64,000 nucleotides of DNA from Streptomyces sp. Y2F8-2 (GTDB lineage: Bacteria > Actinomycetota > Actinomycetes > Streptomycetales > Streptomycetaceae). Each line of letters opens with the position of its first letter. Within the stretch, counting starts at the first letter, position 1. Shown piece by piece: positions 38,583 through 47,702 of the stretch. Under the pieces are notes generated by a model. That model was not told the DNA's origin, made no database searches, and was given only the letters and a program-made list of their open reading frames with translations. The stretch is from the NCBI RefSeq assembly GCF_014905555.1, contig NZ_BNGS01000007.1, positions 1 through 64,000 of the forward strand, written 5' to 3'. Position numbers and translations under genes: made by a program.

Positions 38583-39790
38583 CGCACGCCCTCCCGGGCC
38601 GCCTCCCGCGGGCGGGCGTCACCGGCCGCCGTCGGAGTGTCGAACGGCAGGGCGTCGTGGGCCGCGAGGAACGCGTCCACCGCCGCCTTCCAGCCGAAGC
38701 ACTCGGCACGCGCGCGTGCCGTCTCCCGGCGCTCGCACTCGGAGCGTTCCATGAGCAGCTCCACCGCGTCGGCGAAAGTCTCACCGGTGTTCACGGCGGT
38801 CGCCCCGGCCGACCCGATCACCTCGGGCAGCGCGGAGAGGGCGCTGGCCACCACGGGCGTGCCGCACGCCATCGCCTCCAGGGCGGCCAGCCCGAAGGTC
38901 TCGGCGGGTCCCGGGGCCAGGCACACGTCGGCCGTGGCCTGCAACGCGCCGAGCAGGTCCCGGTCGGTGACGTGGCCGAGGAAGGTGACGGGCAGCCGCC
39001 GCTCCTCCGCCCGCTGTTCGAGCCGGGCCCGCAGCGGCCCGTCCCCGGCGACCACCAGCACCGCGCGCCATCCGCGGTGCAGCAGGGCCTCCAGGGCGTC
39101 CAGGGCCGTGCCGGGCTTCTTCTCCACGGACAGCCGGGAGCACATGACGAGCAGCGTCTCGTCCCCGCGCGCGTACCGTGCGCGCAGCCCCGCGTCCCGC
39201 AGCGCCGGGTGCCGCTGTGCGAGGTCGACGCCCAGCGGTGCCCGTACGACGTTGCGGGCGCCGATCCGCACGAACTCACGCTCGGCGAACTCGGTGGTGC
39301 ACACCACGCGCGCGTAGGTGTGTGCCGTACGGGTGTTGAGGGCGTCGGCTGCGCGCCGGGACATGGTCTCGGACAGGCCCCAGGTGCGCAGGACGCCGTC
39401 CGCGGTCTCATGGGAGACCATCACGGCGGGGACCCGGGCGCGCCGGGCCCACTTGCCGGTCCAGCGCAGGGTCGTGCGGTCGGAGACCTCGAGACGGTCG
39501 GGGTCGAGGGTCTCCAGGAGGGCGGCGACGCGGCGCTTGTCCACGAGGACGCGGTAGCCGCCGGTGCCGGGCAGCAACGGCCCCGGCAGGGTGATGACCC
39601 GCCCCTGCTCGGTCGTCTCGTCGGTGTGGCGCTCGCCGGGCACGATGAGCACCGGCTCGTGCCCGGCCTCCTTGAAGCCCTTGCCCAGCTCGCGCAGCGC
39701 GGTGCGCAGACCGCCGGATGCGGGGGCGACGAAGTTGGCGAGCCGCACGATACGCAGCCCGGCGCCGGTCCGCTCGGTGGCGAAGCTCAT
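38579..39790 (-). CDS. GT4 glycosyltransferase (second in trio)
   Basis: A 403-aa GT-B glycosyltransferase. The N-terminal domain has the open glycine loop ANFVAPASGGLRTAL. The C-terminal nucleotide-sugar domain has LVMCSRLSVEKKP and the E-x7-E block PAETFGLAALEAMACGTPVVAS. Cytoplasmic. The ATG at 39790 overlaps the stop of the preceding GT4 by 4 bp. The open frame extends 150 bp further but inside the neighbour's coding region. It probably adds a sugar, likely mannose, to a lipid or polymer acceptor; the donor is not readable. Confidence 0.88.
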   Translation of the reverse strand: MSFATERTGAGLRIVRLANFVAPASGGLRTALRELGKGFKEAGHEPVLIVPGERHTDETTEQGRVITLPGPLLPGTGGYRVLVDKRRVAALLETLDPDRLEVSDRTTLRWTGKWARRARVPAVMVSHETADGVLRTWGLSETMSRRAADALNTRTAHTYARVVCTTEFAEREFVRIGARNVVRAPLGVDLAQRHPALRDAGLRARYARGDETLLVMCSRLSVEKKPGTALDALEALLHRGWRAVLVVAGDGPLRARLEQRAEERRLPVTFLGHVTDRDLLGALQATADVCLAPGPAETFGLAALEAMACGTPVVASALSALPEVIGSAGATAVNTGETFADAVELLMERSECERRETARARAECFGWKAAVDAFLAAHDALPFDTPTAAGDARPREAAREGVR

Positions 39791-40959
39791 GCCGCCACCA
39801 CCGTCTGGCGCGCGGCGAGCACGTCCGCGTAGTGGCCGATGAGCTGGTCGCCGACGGCGGCCCAGGTGCGGCCCTCGACGAGAGTGCGCGCGGCGGCCCC
39901 GTAGGCGGCCCGCAGCGCCGGGTCGGCCGCCAGGGACCACACGGCGTCCCGGAAGGCGGCCGTGTCCCCGGGTGGCACGAGCAGTCCGGTGCGGCCGTGA
40001 GCCACCAGGTCGAGCGGGCCGCCCGCGGCGGGCGCGACGACCGGCACGCCGCTCGCCATGGCCTCCTGCACGGTCTGGCAGAACGTCTCGAAGGGGCCGG
40101 TGTGCACGAAGACGTCCAGGGAGGCGAAGATCCGGGCGAGTTCGTCGCCGGTGCGGCGGCCCAGGAAGACGGCGCCGGGCAGGGCGGCGCGCAGGGTGGT
40201 CTCGCTCGGCCCGTCGCCCACGACGACGACGCGTACGCCGTCCAGACCGCAGGCGCCGGCGAGGAGTTCGACGTGCTTCTCGGGAGCGAGCCGGCCGACG
40301 TAGCCGACGATCAGCTCACCGTTCGGGGCGAGTTCCCGGCGGATCGCCTCGTCTCGCAGGCCTGGCCGGAATCGGGCGGTGTCGACGCCGCGCGGCCACA
40401 GCCGCACCCGGGGCACGCCGTGTGCCTCCAGGTCGTGCAGGGCCGCGCTGGAGGGCGCGAGGGTGCGGTCGGCGGCGGCGTGCACGGAGCGGATGCGCCG
40501 CCAGGCCGCCGCCTCACCGGCGCCCATGTAGGTACGGGCATAGCCGGCGAGATCGGTCTGGTAGATGGCGACGGCGGGGATGCCGAGCCGGGCGGCGGCC
40601 GCCATGCCGCGGACGCCGAGGATGAAGGGGCTGGCCAGGTGCACGATGTCGGCGCGGTGTTCGGTGATGGCCGTGGCGACGCGTCGACTGGGGAGTGCCA
40701 CGCGCACCTGGGGGTAGCCGGGGAGCGGTAGGGAGGGGACACGGACGACGGGGCACGGCGCGAGGGCGTCGGGCCCGGTGCCGATGCCGGCGGGGGCGCC
40801 TTGCTGGTCGAGCGCGGTGGAGAACCTGGGGGAGGTGGCCGGAGCGACGACGAGGGGAGCATGACCGCGATCGACGAGGTGCCGGGCGGTCTGCAGCGCG
40901 CAGTGGGCCACGCCGTTCACATCGGGGGGAAAGGATTCGGTCACGATGACGACACGCAT
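39787..40959 (-). CDS. GT4 glycosyltransferase, MgtA-like mannosyltransferase
   Basis: A 390-aa GT-B enzyme very similar in layout to actinobacterial GDP-mannose-dependent alpha-mannosyltransferases (MgtA type). It shows ESFPPDVNGVAHCALQTARHL, VHLASPFILG, VAIYQTDLAGYA, YVGRLAPEKHVELL, and the E-x7-E block PFETFCQTVQEAMASGVPVVAP. MgtA mannosylates glucuronyl-diacylglycerol in mycobacteria and corynebacteria. The acceptor here is unknown. First gene of the coupled trio with another GT4 and an SGNH hydrolase. Confidence 0.88.
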   Translation of the reverse strand: MRVVIVTESFPPDVNGVAHCALQTARHLVDRGHAPLVVAPATSPRFSTALDQQGAPAGIGTGPDALAPCPVVRVPSLPLPGYPQVRVALPSRRVATAITEHRADIVHLASPFILGVRGMAAAARLGIPAVAIYQTDLAGYARTYMGAGEAAAWRRIRSVHAAADRTLAPSSAALHDLEAHGVPRVRLWPRGVDTARFRPGLRDEAIRRELAPNGELIVGYVGRLAPEKHVELLAGACGLDGVRVVVVGDGPSETTLRAALPGAVFLGRRTGDELARIFASLDVFVHTGPFETFCQTVQEAMASGVPVVAPAAGGPLDLVAHGRTGLLVPPGDTAAFRDAVWSLAADPALRAAYGAAARTLVEGRTWAAVGDQLIGHYADVLAARQTVVAA

Positions 40960-41098
40960 ACCCGTGTTCTCGCCGCGCCGGACGTGGCCGCGTCAACGTC
41001 GATCTTTCCGGCCGGGGAACGTCCCATGAGCGTTGAGCTGCACAGCCGAGCAGGTCCGCCCGTGTCCACGCACTCCTGACGCGCCGGTCACCGGATGT

Positions 41099-42517
41099 TC
41101 ATACGGCAGGCATGTCGGGCCCGATCCGGCTGCGTACGGCGGTCTGCACCTCGGCCTCCTCGGCGGGATCCGCGGCGAGCCGACGCAGCCGCTCCACGAC
41201 GCGGGCGTCTCCCGTCTCGGCGTGCCGTGCGGCGATCTCGCGGGTGGACTCCTCGCAGTCCCAGAGGCATTCGACGGCGAACCCGGAGGCGAAGGAGGGG
41301 TCGGTGGCGGCCAGCGCGCGGGCGGCTCGCCCCCGGAGATGGGAGGACGCGGTCTCGCGGTAGACATGGCGCAGGACGGGTGCGGCGCAGGCGATGCCGA
41401 GCCGTCCGGCGCCGTCGACGAGGGTCCACAGGGTCGACGCGTCGGGGCCCTCGCCCCGAACCGCCTCCCGAAGCGCCGCGAGGACCAGGTCGCTGTCCTG
41501 GGCACCGCCACGGCAGGCGAGCATGCGCGCGGCGGCGGCCCCGAGGGCGTCGGGCCGACGGGCCCAGCCCCGTGCGCGGTCCACGGCGGCGAGACTGCGC
41601 ATGCGTTCGAAGGCGTCCACGGCCGCGTCGACGACGAACGCGGAACCCGTGGACACGGCATCCTCGATGAGTTCGAGGGCGTCCGGATCGTTGCTGTCGG
41701 CGAGGTACCGCAGAGCCGTCGAGCGGGCTCCGTCGCCACCCGAGCGGGCGGCCTCGACGATCTCGGCTCGATCCTCGGGGCCTGCGACGGCGGTGAGGCA
41801 GCGCGCGGCCGGCACGTGCAGCGCGGCACCGCGTTCGATGCCCTGCTGCGCCCAGTCGAAGACGGCCTGCACGCTCCACCCCGGGCGAGGCCCCTGGGGC
41901 CGTAGTTGCCGCTGCCAACGGTCGAAACAGCCGGCCTCCTGTGCGGCACGCACGCGCAAGGCGATGGATTCGCGGGGGTCGTCGGCCCACAGCCGCCAGG
42001 GCCGTGGCTCGAAGGCGTCCCGGACGGCGGCGGCGAGTTCGGCCTCGCCCTCGCGGTCGGCCGGGAAGCGGGCCAGGACGGGAGCAGCCAGGGCGCGCAG
42101 GCCCGCGTCGTCGTCGCGCAGGGCGAGCTCGTCCAGCGCCCAGGCCCAGTTGGTGCCCGAGGCGGCGTACCTGCGCAGCAGGTGGAGCGCGTCGCGCCTG
42201 CCGTACGAGGCGAGGTGCCCGAGGACGGCGAGGGCGAGTCCGGTGCGGCACTCGTCGGCATCGAGGACGTCCTCGGCGCTGAACAGGTGCGCCTCGATGG
42301 CGTCCAGCTCGCCGCCCAGGTCGAGGTAGAGCCGGGCGTAGTACAGGGAGCGGTTCTCCACCTGCCAGTCGTGGCGGGGGTCGCGCAGCACACAGTGGTC
42401 GAGAGCCGCGAGCGCCTCGGCGCGGGGGGCGGTGAGCGCGTGCAGTGTGCCGTCGCCGCGGCCCCTCTGGAGCAGGCCGAGCAGCGTGCCGCTGGGCGCT
42501 ATGACCGGTTCGAACAT
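41099..42517 (-). CDS. HEAT-repeat protein
   Basis: A 472-aa soluble alpha-helical repeat protein. Successive segments such as ALAVLGHLASYGRRDALHLLRRY, ALRYLADSNDPDALELIEDAV and LRRLAADPAEEAEVQTAVRSRI have HEAT-like periodicity. Residue pattern and length suit a scaffold for protein contacts. No catalytic motif seen. The ATG at 42517 is preceded by GAGG. It lies downstream of an ankyrin-repeat gene on the same strand with a 300-bp gap. Function unknown. Confidence 0.8.
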   Translation of the reverse strand: MFEPVIAPSGTLLGLLQRGRGDGTLHALTAPRAEALAALDHCVLRDPRHDWQVENRSLYYARLYLDLGGELDAIEAHLFSAEDVLDADECRTGLALAVLGHLASYGRRDALHLLRRYAASGTNWAWALDELALRDDDAGLRALAAPVLARFPADREGEAELAAAVRDAFEPRPWRLWADDPRESIALRVRAAQEAGCFDRWQRQLRPQGPRPGWSVQAVFDWAQQGIERGAALHVPAARCLTAVAGPEDRAEIVEAARSGGDGARSTALRYLADSNDPDALELIEDAVSTGSAFVVDAAVDAFERMRSLAAVDRARGWARRPDALGAAAARMLACRGGAQDSDLVLAALREAVRGEGPDASTLWTLVDGAGRLGIACAAPVLRHVYRETASSHLRGRAARALAATDPSFASGFAVECLWDCEESTREIAARHAETGDARVVERLRRLAADPAEEAEVQTAVRSRIGPDMPAV

Positions 42518-42817
42518 GGGAAACAGCCTCACATCAAGCGTCGACGCAACCGGGGGACATGCATTACCTGGCCGCGTGACAACACGTCGGGGCGCCCGCC
42601 GTCTCTTGCTTGCTGAAGACCATTTTCCTCTGCCTCTCGTTGGTGGCCCGTGGGGACCGATCACGGTCCGCGCGGTGCGGCATCACCTGCCCGGCCGTCG
42701 CGTCCGTGAATCACGACGTCATGATGACCCGGGCTCTCGCGCTGCCGCGACCTTATTTCGGGCGGTCCGGTACCGCCTCCCCCGTTTTCGTCGTTTCCGC
42801 TGGTCAGTGTGTTCGGA
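42518..42817. other. Intergenic gap between HEAT and ankyrin genes
   Basis: 300 bp with no credible open frame. It includes an A/T-richer patch around 42595-42650 (CTTGCTTGCTGAAGACCATTTTC) that probably contains the promoter of the HEAT gene. I see no recognisable RNA or terminator beyond weak repeats. Confidence 0.4.
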
Positions 42818-43210
42818 TCAGTGTGCGCCGAACAGTTCGAGCAGGTCCGTCTTGCCGAACATCCTGGCGGTGTCGATCGCTGAGGGCGTCCCCGCGACCG
42901 GGTCGGCGCCGCCGTCCAGGAGGGCCCGGATGACCTCGGCCTCGCCCTTGAAGACGGCTCCGGCGAGCGGTGTCTGGCCTCGGTCGTTGGCCCGGTCGGC
43001 CTCCGCGCCGCGCTCGAGCAGGGCCCGGACGGCGTCGGCGTGGCCGTGGTAGGCGGCGAGCATCACCAGGGTGTCGCCGCGGTCGTTGGTGAGGTTGGCC
43101 GGAACGCCCGCGTCGACGTATGCCGCGAGCGTCTCGGTCTCGCCTCGGCGTGCCAGATCGAAGATCTTGGTCGCGAGCTCCACGACCTCGGGGTCGGGGG
43201 CTTCACTCAT
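42818..43210 (-). CDS. Ankyrin-repeat protein
   Basis: A 130-aa protein consisting almost wholly of ankyrin repeats: DRGDTLVMLAAYHGHADAVRALLERGA and DRGQTPLAGAVFKGEAEVIRALLDGGA, flanked by partial repeats. Ankyrin folds mediate protein binding. The ATG at 43210 follows GGAGAGG. A longer frame upstream lacks a ribosome site. No partner is clear. Confidence 0.9.
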   Translation of the reverse strand: MSEAPDPEVVELATKIFDLARRGETETLAAYVDAGVPANLTNDRGDTLVMLAAYHGHADAVRALLERGAEADRANDRGQTPLAGAVFKGEAEVIRALLDGGADPVAGTPSAIDTARMFGKTDLLELFGAH

Positions 43211-43510
43211 CGGCCGGACCGCCTCTCCACTACGGCTGCTGGTACTGATGCCCGACGGGTCCCGGTACTGGTGCCCCGTACGGGTGAATCGCCAGCGTAC
43301 TGGCTTCCGCGTCACATGACCGGCACCGTACTCGGCAAGGATCACGACGAGGCCCGTGGCGGGCGTCAGGGCTGGTCAAGGGACAGAGGTGACTCCGCCG
43401 ACCGAAGGAAATCCGGCGAATTTCACCCAGTTGCACCTTTTATCGTATGGATACATTCTGTGAGCCTGGAAGGACTCATGGTGACTGTCCCCACGAACCA
43501 GGAGAGAGCA
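43211..43510. promoter_or_regulatory. smeA promoter region
   Basis: 300 bp between the divergent ankyrin gene and smeA. An A/T-rich stretch at 43426-43460 contains TTGCACC and TATGGATACATTC, the only obvious promoter-like sequence. I do not see a convincing WhiG (TAAA-N15-GCCGATAA) promoter or a GACAC WhiA site close to it. smeA has GGAGAG directly before its ATG. Confidence 0.4.
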
Positions 43511-43705
43511 ATGATTCTGAACATCTCGGGCGTCGTGCTGCTCGGCACCATCGTCTTCCTCTTCTTCCGCAAGGACGGCCTGAAGGGCTCGCACGCGACG
43601 GTCTGCTCGCTCTTCGGGTTCTACCTCTCGAGCACCGCCATCGCCCCCAGCATCAAGGCCGGCGGGGCGAGTCTCGCGGGCCTCCTCGGCGGGCTCAACT
43701 TCTGA
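43511..43705 (+). CDS. smeA: Small membrane protein SmeA
   Basis: A 64-aa protein made of two hydrophobic segments (about 3-20 and 30-60) separated by the basic RKDGLKGSH loop. Size, sequence outline and position directly before an SpoIIIE/FtsK-like gene match SmeA of S. coelicolor (from memory SCO1415, 63 aa), which targets SffA to sporulation septa and affects spore chromosome segregation and wall thickness. The ATG follows GGAGAG. The sffA start is 37 bp downstream, so they form an operon. Confidence 0.88.
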   Translation: MILNISGVVLLGTIVFLFFRKDGLKGSHATVCSLFGFYLSSTAIAPSIKAGGASLAGLLGGLNF

Positions 43706-43742
43706 CCCGGCTCCCGTCCGCACACACCCTCAGGAGAACGAC

Positions 43743-45386
43743 GTGGCTCGGCGTCCCCTCCCCCGCATTCTGAGCAACGGCGGCGACCGGATCGCCCGCA
43801 GCCGGGAGCTGGCACGGGCGGCGGCCGGCGGCGCCACCGACGTCCTCCACCCGCTGATCACCATCACGCGCGGCCTGCGCCGGCTGGCCGCGGCCGGGCG
43901 GCGCACGTGGGCGGACACACCGAAGGACCGGCGGGGACCGCTGCTCTTCCTGGTGGCCTCCGTGATCCTGGTCGTGGCGCTGGTGCCGTACGGGCCGCTG
44001 CTCGCCGCCATCACGTTGATGGCGGCGTCGGCCTGGAAGGGCCGGGAAAGCAGGTCGACGACGCCCCCGGGCCCGGACCCCGCGCAGACCAAGCGGCTGG
44101 GCGCCCTGTACGAGGCTCTGGTCCCGTACTTCTCGGCCGCCGAGGACCCGGCTCCGCTGTACGCGCACGGCGGGGACTTCACCCGGGCCTTCTCCTCCTG
44201 CGAGTTCGACGACACCGGCCGCGTCTCCCGCCTCGTCATCCGCTATCCCGCCTACTTCACCGACGGCGAGCCCGCATCACGGGCCCGGATCGAACAGCTC
44301 CTGCACGCCAAGTCGGGCCGGGACCGCGAGTACCACTTCGCCTGGGACGAGGAGGGCAACGAACTGACGGTCACGGTGCTGCCTCCCCTGCCCACCGACA
44401 TCGCCGCGCAGCGCTTCGTGACCGCCCCGGGCGAGACGGTCCTCGGCTTCACGGATCCGACCGGCGTCCAGCGCACGCTCCCCCTCACCCACGGCGAGGA
44501 GCGACGCGACGTGCCTCCGGTGCTGTGGCGCACCGGCCCGCGGTGCGCCGAGCCGCACCTGCTGATCGCAGGCACACCGGCAAGCGGCACGACGACGCTG
44601 GTGCGCTCCATCGCCCTGCAGGCGCTGCAGCACGGGGACGTGCTGATCGTCGAGGGCGGCGGCACCGGGGAGTACGCGTTCCTGACGGGCCGGGACGGGG
44701 TGCTGGCGGTGGAGTCCGGGCTCGCGGGGGCGGCGGCGAGCCTGGAGTGGGCGACCCATGAGACGGAACGGCGGCTGATCGCCGCCAACCGTGCCCGGCA
44801 GGCCGGGCACCCCCCGCCGGACGACGTCAGGCGCCCGCTGTGGATTCTGCTGGACCGGCCGACCGTCCTCGGGCCTCTCGCCGCCGCCGACGGCCGCGCC
44901 GATCCCCAGGCCCTGCTCCAGGTACCCCTGCGGCACGGGCGCGCCGCGAACGTCACGGTCGTGGTCGCCGAGCAGGTGGACGCCCTGGACGGCCTGTCCG
45001 ACGCGGTCCTGCAGCACACCCGCGCACGTGTGGTGCTCGGCCCGGCGGCCCCCGGCGAGCTGGAGGCGGTGCTCGGCGCGCCGCCGCACACCACCCGCGT
45101 CAAGGACGTGCCGCCCGGCCGCGGTTACGCCCGCCTGGGCTCGGGCCCGGTCCACCGCCTCCAGGTACCGGCCACCCCGGACCCGTACGACGACACCGCC
45201 GACGAACAGCATCGGCAGGCGGTCCTCGCCCTGCTCCCCCGCCGCAGCGAATCGATCGCCGCCGGCGAACCGATCGCGCCAAGCGCACCGATCGCCCCCA
45301 GCACTCCGATCGACTGCGACAAGCCGGCTGGCCGCAGCGCACCGGTCGAGCCGGTCCCGACGGAGGCGCTGGCCGTGGAGGGCTGA
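43743..45386 (+). CDS. sffA: SpoIIIE/FtsK-family protein SffA
   Basis: A 547-aa protein with two closely spaced transmembrane helices (about 66-95) and a cytoplasmic FtsK-like ATPase domain. It is expected to act at sporulation septa with SmeA in chromosome segregation. The nucleotide-binding site is unusual: Walker A reads GTPASGTTT (277-285) with no lysine, and the Walker B strand ends WILLDRP with Arg after Asp371. It lacks the gamma DNA-recognition domain of true FtsK. The C-terminus has short Pro/Ala/Ile repeats (EPIAPSAPIAPSTPI). The GTG at 43743 follows GGAG. Family identity is confident, ATPase activity is doubtful. Confidence 0.87.
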   Translation: MARRPLPRILSNGGDRIARSRELARAAAGGATDVLHPLITITRGLRRLAAAGRRTWADTPKDRRGPLLFLVASVILVVALVPYGPLLAAITLMAASAWKGRESRSTTPPGPDPAQTKRLGALYEALVPYFSAAEDPAPLYAHGGDFTRAFSSCEFDDTGRVSRLVIRYPAYFTDGEPASRARIEQLLHAKSGRDREYHFAWDEEGNELTVTVLPPLPTDIAAQRFVTAPGETVLGFTDPTGVQRTLPLTHGEERRDVPPVLWRTGPRCAEPHLLIAGTPASGTTTLVRSIALQALQHGDVLIVEGGGTGEYAFLTGRDGVLAVESGLAGAAASLEWATHETERRLIAANRARQAGHPPPDDVRRPLWILLDRPTVLGPLAAADGRADPQALLQVPLRHGRAANVTVVVAEQVDALDGLSDAVLQHTRARVVLGPAAPGELEAVLGAPPHTTRVKDVPPGRGYARLGSGPVHRLQVPATPDPYDDTADEQHRQAVLALLPRRSESIAAGEPIAPSAPIAPSTPIDCDKPAGRSAPVEPVPTEALAVEG

Positions 45387-45412
45387 CCCGCAGCCCCGCA
45401 CCGGGCCCCTGA

Positions 45413-46912
45413 TCAGGCCACGAACGTCCGCGGAGCCTCCGTCGGCCCCGACGCGCCCGTCTGGACCAGGCGCGCCGCGGCCGCCAGACGCACCGCCGCC
45501 TCTTCCGCCACCGCGCCGCCCACCGTGAACGGCAGTCGCACATAGCCCTCGAAGGCGCCGTCCACGCCGAAGCGCGGCCCCGACGGCACCCGAACCCCGA
45601 CCCGTTCCCCGGCCTCCGCGAGACGGGAGCCCGAGAGACCGCCGGTGCGCACCCACAGCGTCAGGCCGCCCCGGGGCACCGAGAACTCCCACGCCGGCAG
45701 CTCCTTGCGCACGGCGGCGACCAGGGCGTCCCGGTTCTCCCGGGCCTGGCCGCGCCGCAGGTCCACCGCCTGCTCCCAACCGCCCGTGCTCAGCAGCCAG
45801 TTCACCGCCAGCTGCTCGAGGACCGGAGTGCCGAGGTCGGCGTAGGCGCGGGCCGCGACCAGGCTGCGGATGACATCGGGGGCGGCGCGCACCCACCCGA
45901 TGCGCATGCCCGCCCAGAACGCCTTGCTCGCCGAGCCGACGGTGATGACGGTCGAGCCCGCGGGGTCGAAGGTGCTCACCGGGCGCGGCATCTCGAGCTC
46001 CTCCTCCAGGTACAGCTCGCTCATCGTCTCGTCGACGACCAGGACCGTCCCGGCGGAGCGGGCCGCCTCCACCAGGCGGCGGCGCTGGTCCTCGTCGGCG
46101 AGCGCGCCCGTCGGATTGTGGAAGTCGGCGACGACGTAGGCGAGCCGCGGTGCGGCCTCGCGCAGCACCTGGCGCCAGCGGTCCAGGTCCCAGCCGCCGA
46201 GTCCCTCGGCCATGGCGACGGGGACGAGCCGGGCGCCCGCCTCCCGCATCAGCTGGAGGATGTTGGCGTACGACGGCGATTCGACGGCGATGCGCTCACC
46301 GCGCCCGGCGAACAGGTGGCAGATCGCGTCGATCGCGCCCATGGCGCCGGTGGTCACCATGATCTGCTCGGGCATGGTCGGGATGCCGCGCGCCGTGTAG
46401 CGGTCGGCGAGCATGGACCGCAGTGCGGGCAGGCCCGCCGGGTAGTCGCCGTGCGTGTGCGCGTAGGGCGGCAGTTCCTCGAGGGCTCCCTGCACCGCAC
46501 GGGTGAGCCAGGGCTCGGGCGCAGGCAGCGCGGCACAGCCCAGGTCGATCATCGAGCCGAGTGCCTCGGGCGGGAGGGGTTCGAGGCCGCGCGCCGGCAG
46601 CGGGTTCCCGGCCGGCACGGCGGTCCAGCTGCCCGCTCCGCGGCGGGACTCCAGGAACCCCTCGGTGCGCAGCGCCTCGTACGCCGCCGCGACCGTCGTA
46701 CGGCTCACCGACAGGGCGAGCGCCAGCTCCCGCTCGGCGGGCAGCCGGGCGGCGACCGGTACCCGGCCCTCCAGCACGAGCAGCCGGATGCCGTCCGCCA
46801 GTGCCCGATAGGCGGGCGGGCGGCGGCTGCCGGGGCCCGCGGGACGGTCCTGCTGGGAGGTGAGCAGCCGGGCCAACTGTGCCGCGCCCACCGCCGAGGT
46901 CCACTGCGCCAT
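45413..46912 (-). CDS. MocR-type regulator (GntR HTH fused to aminotransferase fold)
   Basis: A 499-aa regulator. The GntR winged helix lies at about 35-100 (RLPAERELALALSVSRTTVAAAYEAL), followed by a fold-type-I PLP domain with DFHNPTG, DETMSELY and SASKAFW (Lys330 as the PLP lysine). It is divergent from a YczE-type membrane protein. In many bacteria a MocR protein called YczR is coded next to and controls yczE, so the same relation is likely. The ATG at 46912 fits the domain start. Convergent with sffA. Confidence 0.92.
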   Translation of the reverse strand: MAQWTSAVGAAQLARLLTSQQDRPAGPGSRRPPAYRALADGIRLLVLEGRVPVAARLPAERELALALSVSRTTVAAAYEALRTEGFLESRRGAGSWTAVPAGNPLPARGLEPLPPEALGSMIDLGCAALPAPEPWLTRAVQGALEELPPYAHTHGDYPAGLPALRSMLADRYTARGIPTMPEQIMVTTGAMGAIDAICHLFAGRGERIAVESPSYANILQLMREAGARLVPVAMAEGLGGWDLDRWRQVLREAAPRLAYVVADFHNPTGALADEDQRRRLVEAARSAGTVLVVDETMSELYLEEELEMPRPVSTFDPAGSTVITVGSASKAFWAGMRIGWVRAAPDVIRSLVAARAYADLGTPVLEQLAVNWLLSTGGWEQAVDLRRGQARENRDALVAAVRKELPAWEFSVPRGGLTLWVRTGGLSGSRLAEAGERVGVRVPSGPRFGVDGAFEGYVRLPFTVGGAVAEEAAVRLAAAARLVQTGASGPTEAPRTFVA

Positions 46913-47012
46913 GATTCCCAGTCCACCTTCCCGGAATTGGCCATGGATGAGTTGTCTTTCCAAGCCACAGAGTGACATGCGTCAGGCCACTACCACCACA
47001 GGGGGGCACGTT

Positions 47013-47702
47013 TTGTCTGCCGACGCGCCGAGCGATCCGTCCATTGACAAGTCCATGAGGAGCCGTCGCGGACGGCGGCTCCTCCAGCTCTACGCCGGTC
47101 TCGCCCTCTACGGCGCGAGCTCCGCCCTCCTGGTGAAGGCGGGTCTCGGCCTGGAACCGTGGAACGTACTGCACCAGGGTCTGTCCGAGCTCACCGGGCT
47201 CAGCATGGGCGTCGTACTGACGATCCTGGGCGCGACCGTCCTGCTGCTGTGGATCCCGCTGAGGCAGCGTCCGGGACTCGGCACCGTCTCCAACGTGCTG
47301 GTGATCGGTTTCGCCATGGACGCCACCCTGGCCGTGCTCCCCGAGGTGCGCTCACTGGCCGTCCGCGTGCCGCTCCTGGTCGCCGGCGTGGTGCTGAACG
47401 GCGTGGCGACGGGCCTCTACATCGCCGCCGACTTCGGTCCCGGCCCACGCGACGGCCTGATGACCGGACTGCACCGGCGCACGGGCCGCTCCATCCGGCT
47501 GATACGCACAGCGGTGGAGATCACCGTCGTCGCGACCGGCTTCGCCCTCGGCGGCACCGTCGGGATCGGCACCATCGTGTACGCGCTGTCCATCGGACCG
47601 CTCGCCCAGTTCTTCCTGCGCGTGTTCGCCGCCCCCGCGGCATCGGGGCGCAGCACGGTCGTTGCCGCCGGGCAACCGGAGCGCGCGATACTGCGTCCGT
47701 GA
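47013..47702 (+). CDS. YczE-type (YitT-like) membrane protein
   Basis: A 229-aa integral membrane protein with five or six helices, opening LYAGLALYGASSALLVKAGLG and containing DFGPGPRDGLMTGLHRRTG, a family hallmark. The function of the family is not settled; transport is suspected. I chose the TTG at 47013, which has AGGGGGG six bases upstream. An ATG at 46977 in frame would add 12 residues without a ribosome site. The 60-100 bp shared with the divergent MocR gene should hold its operator. The stop overlaps the next gene by GTGA. Confidence 0.82.
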   Translation: MSADAPSDPSIDKSMRSRRGRRLLQLYAGLALYGASSALLVKAGLGLEPWNVLHQGLSELTGLSMGVVLTILGATVLLLWIPLRQRPGLGTVSNVLVIGFAMDATLAVLPEVRSLAVRVPLLVAGVVLNGVATGLYIAADFGPGPRDGLMTGLHRRTGRSIRLIRTAVEITVVATGFALGGTVGIGTIVYALSIGPLAQFFLRVFAAPAASGRSTVVAAGQPERAILRP

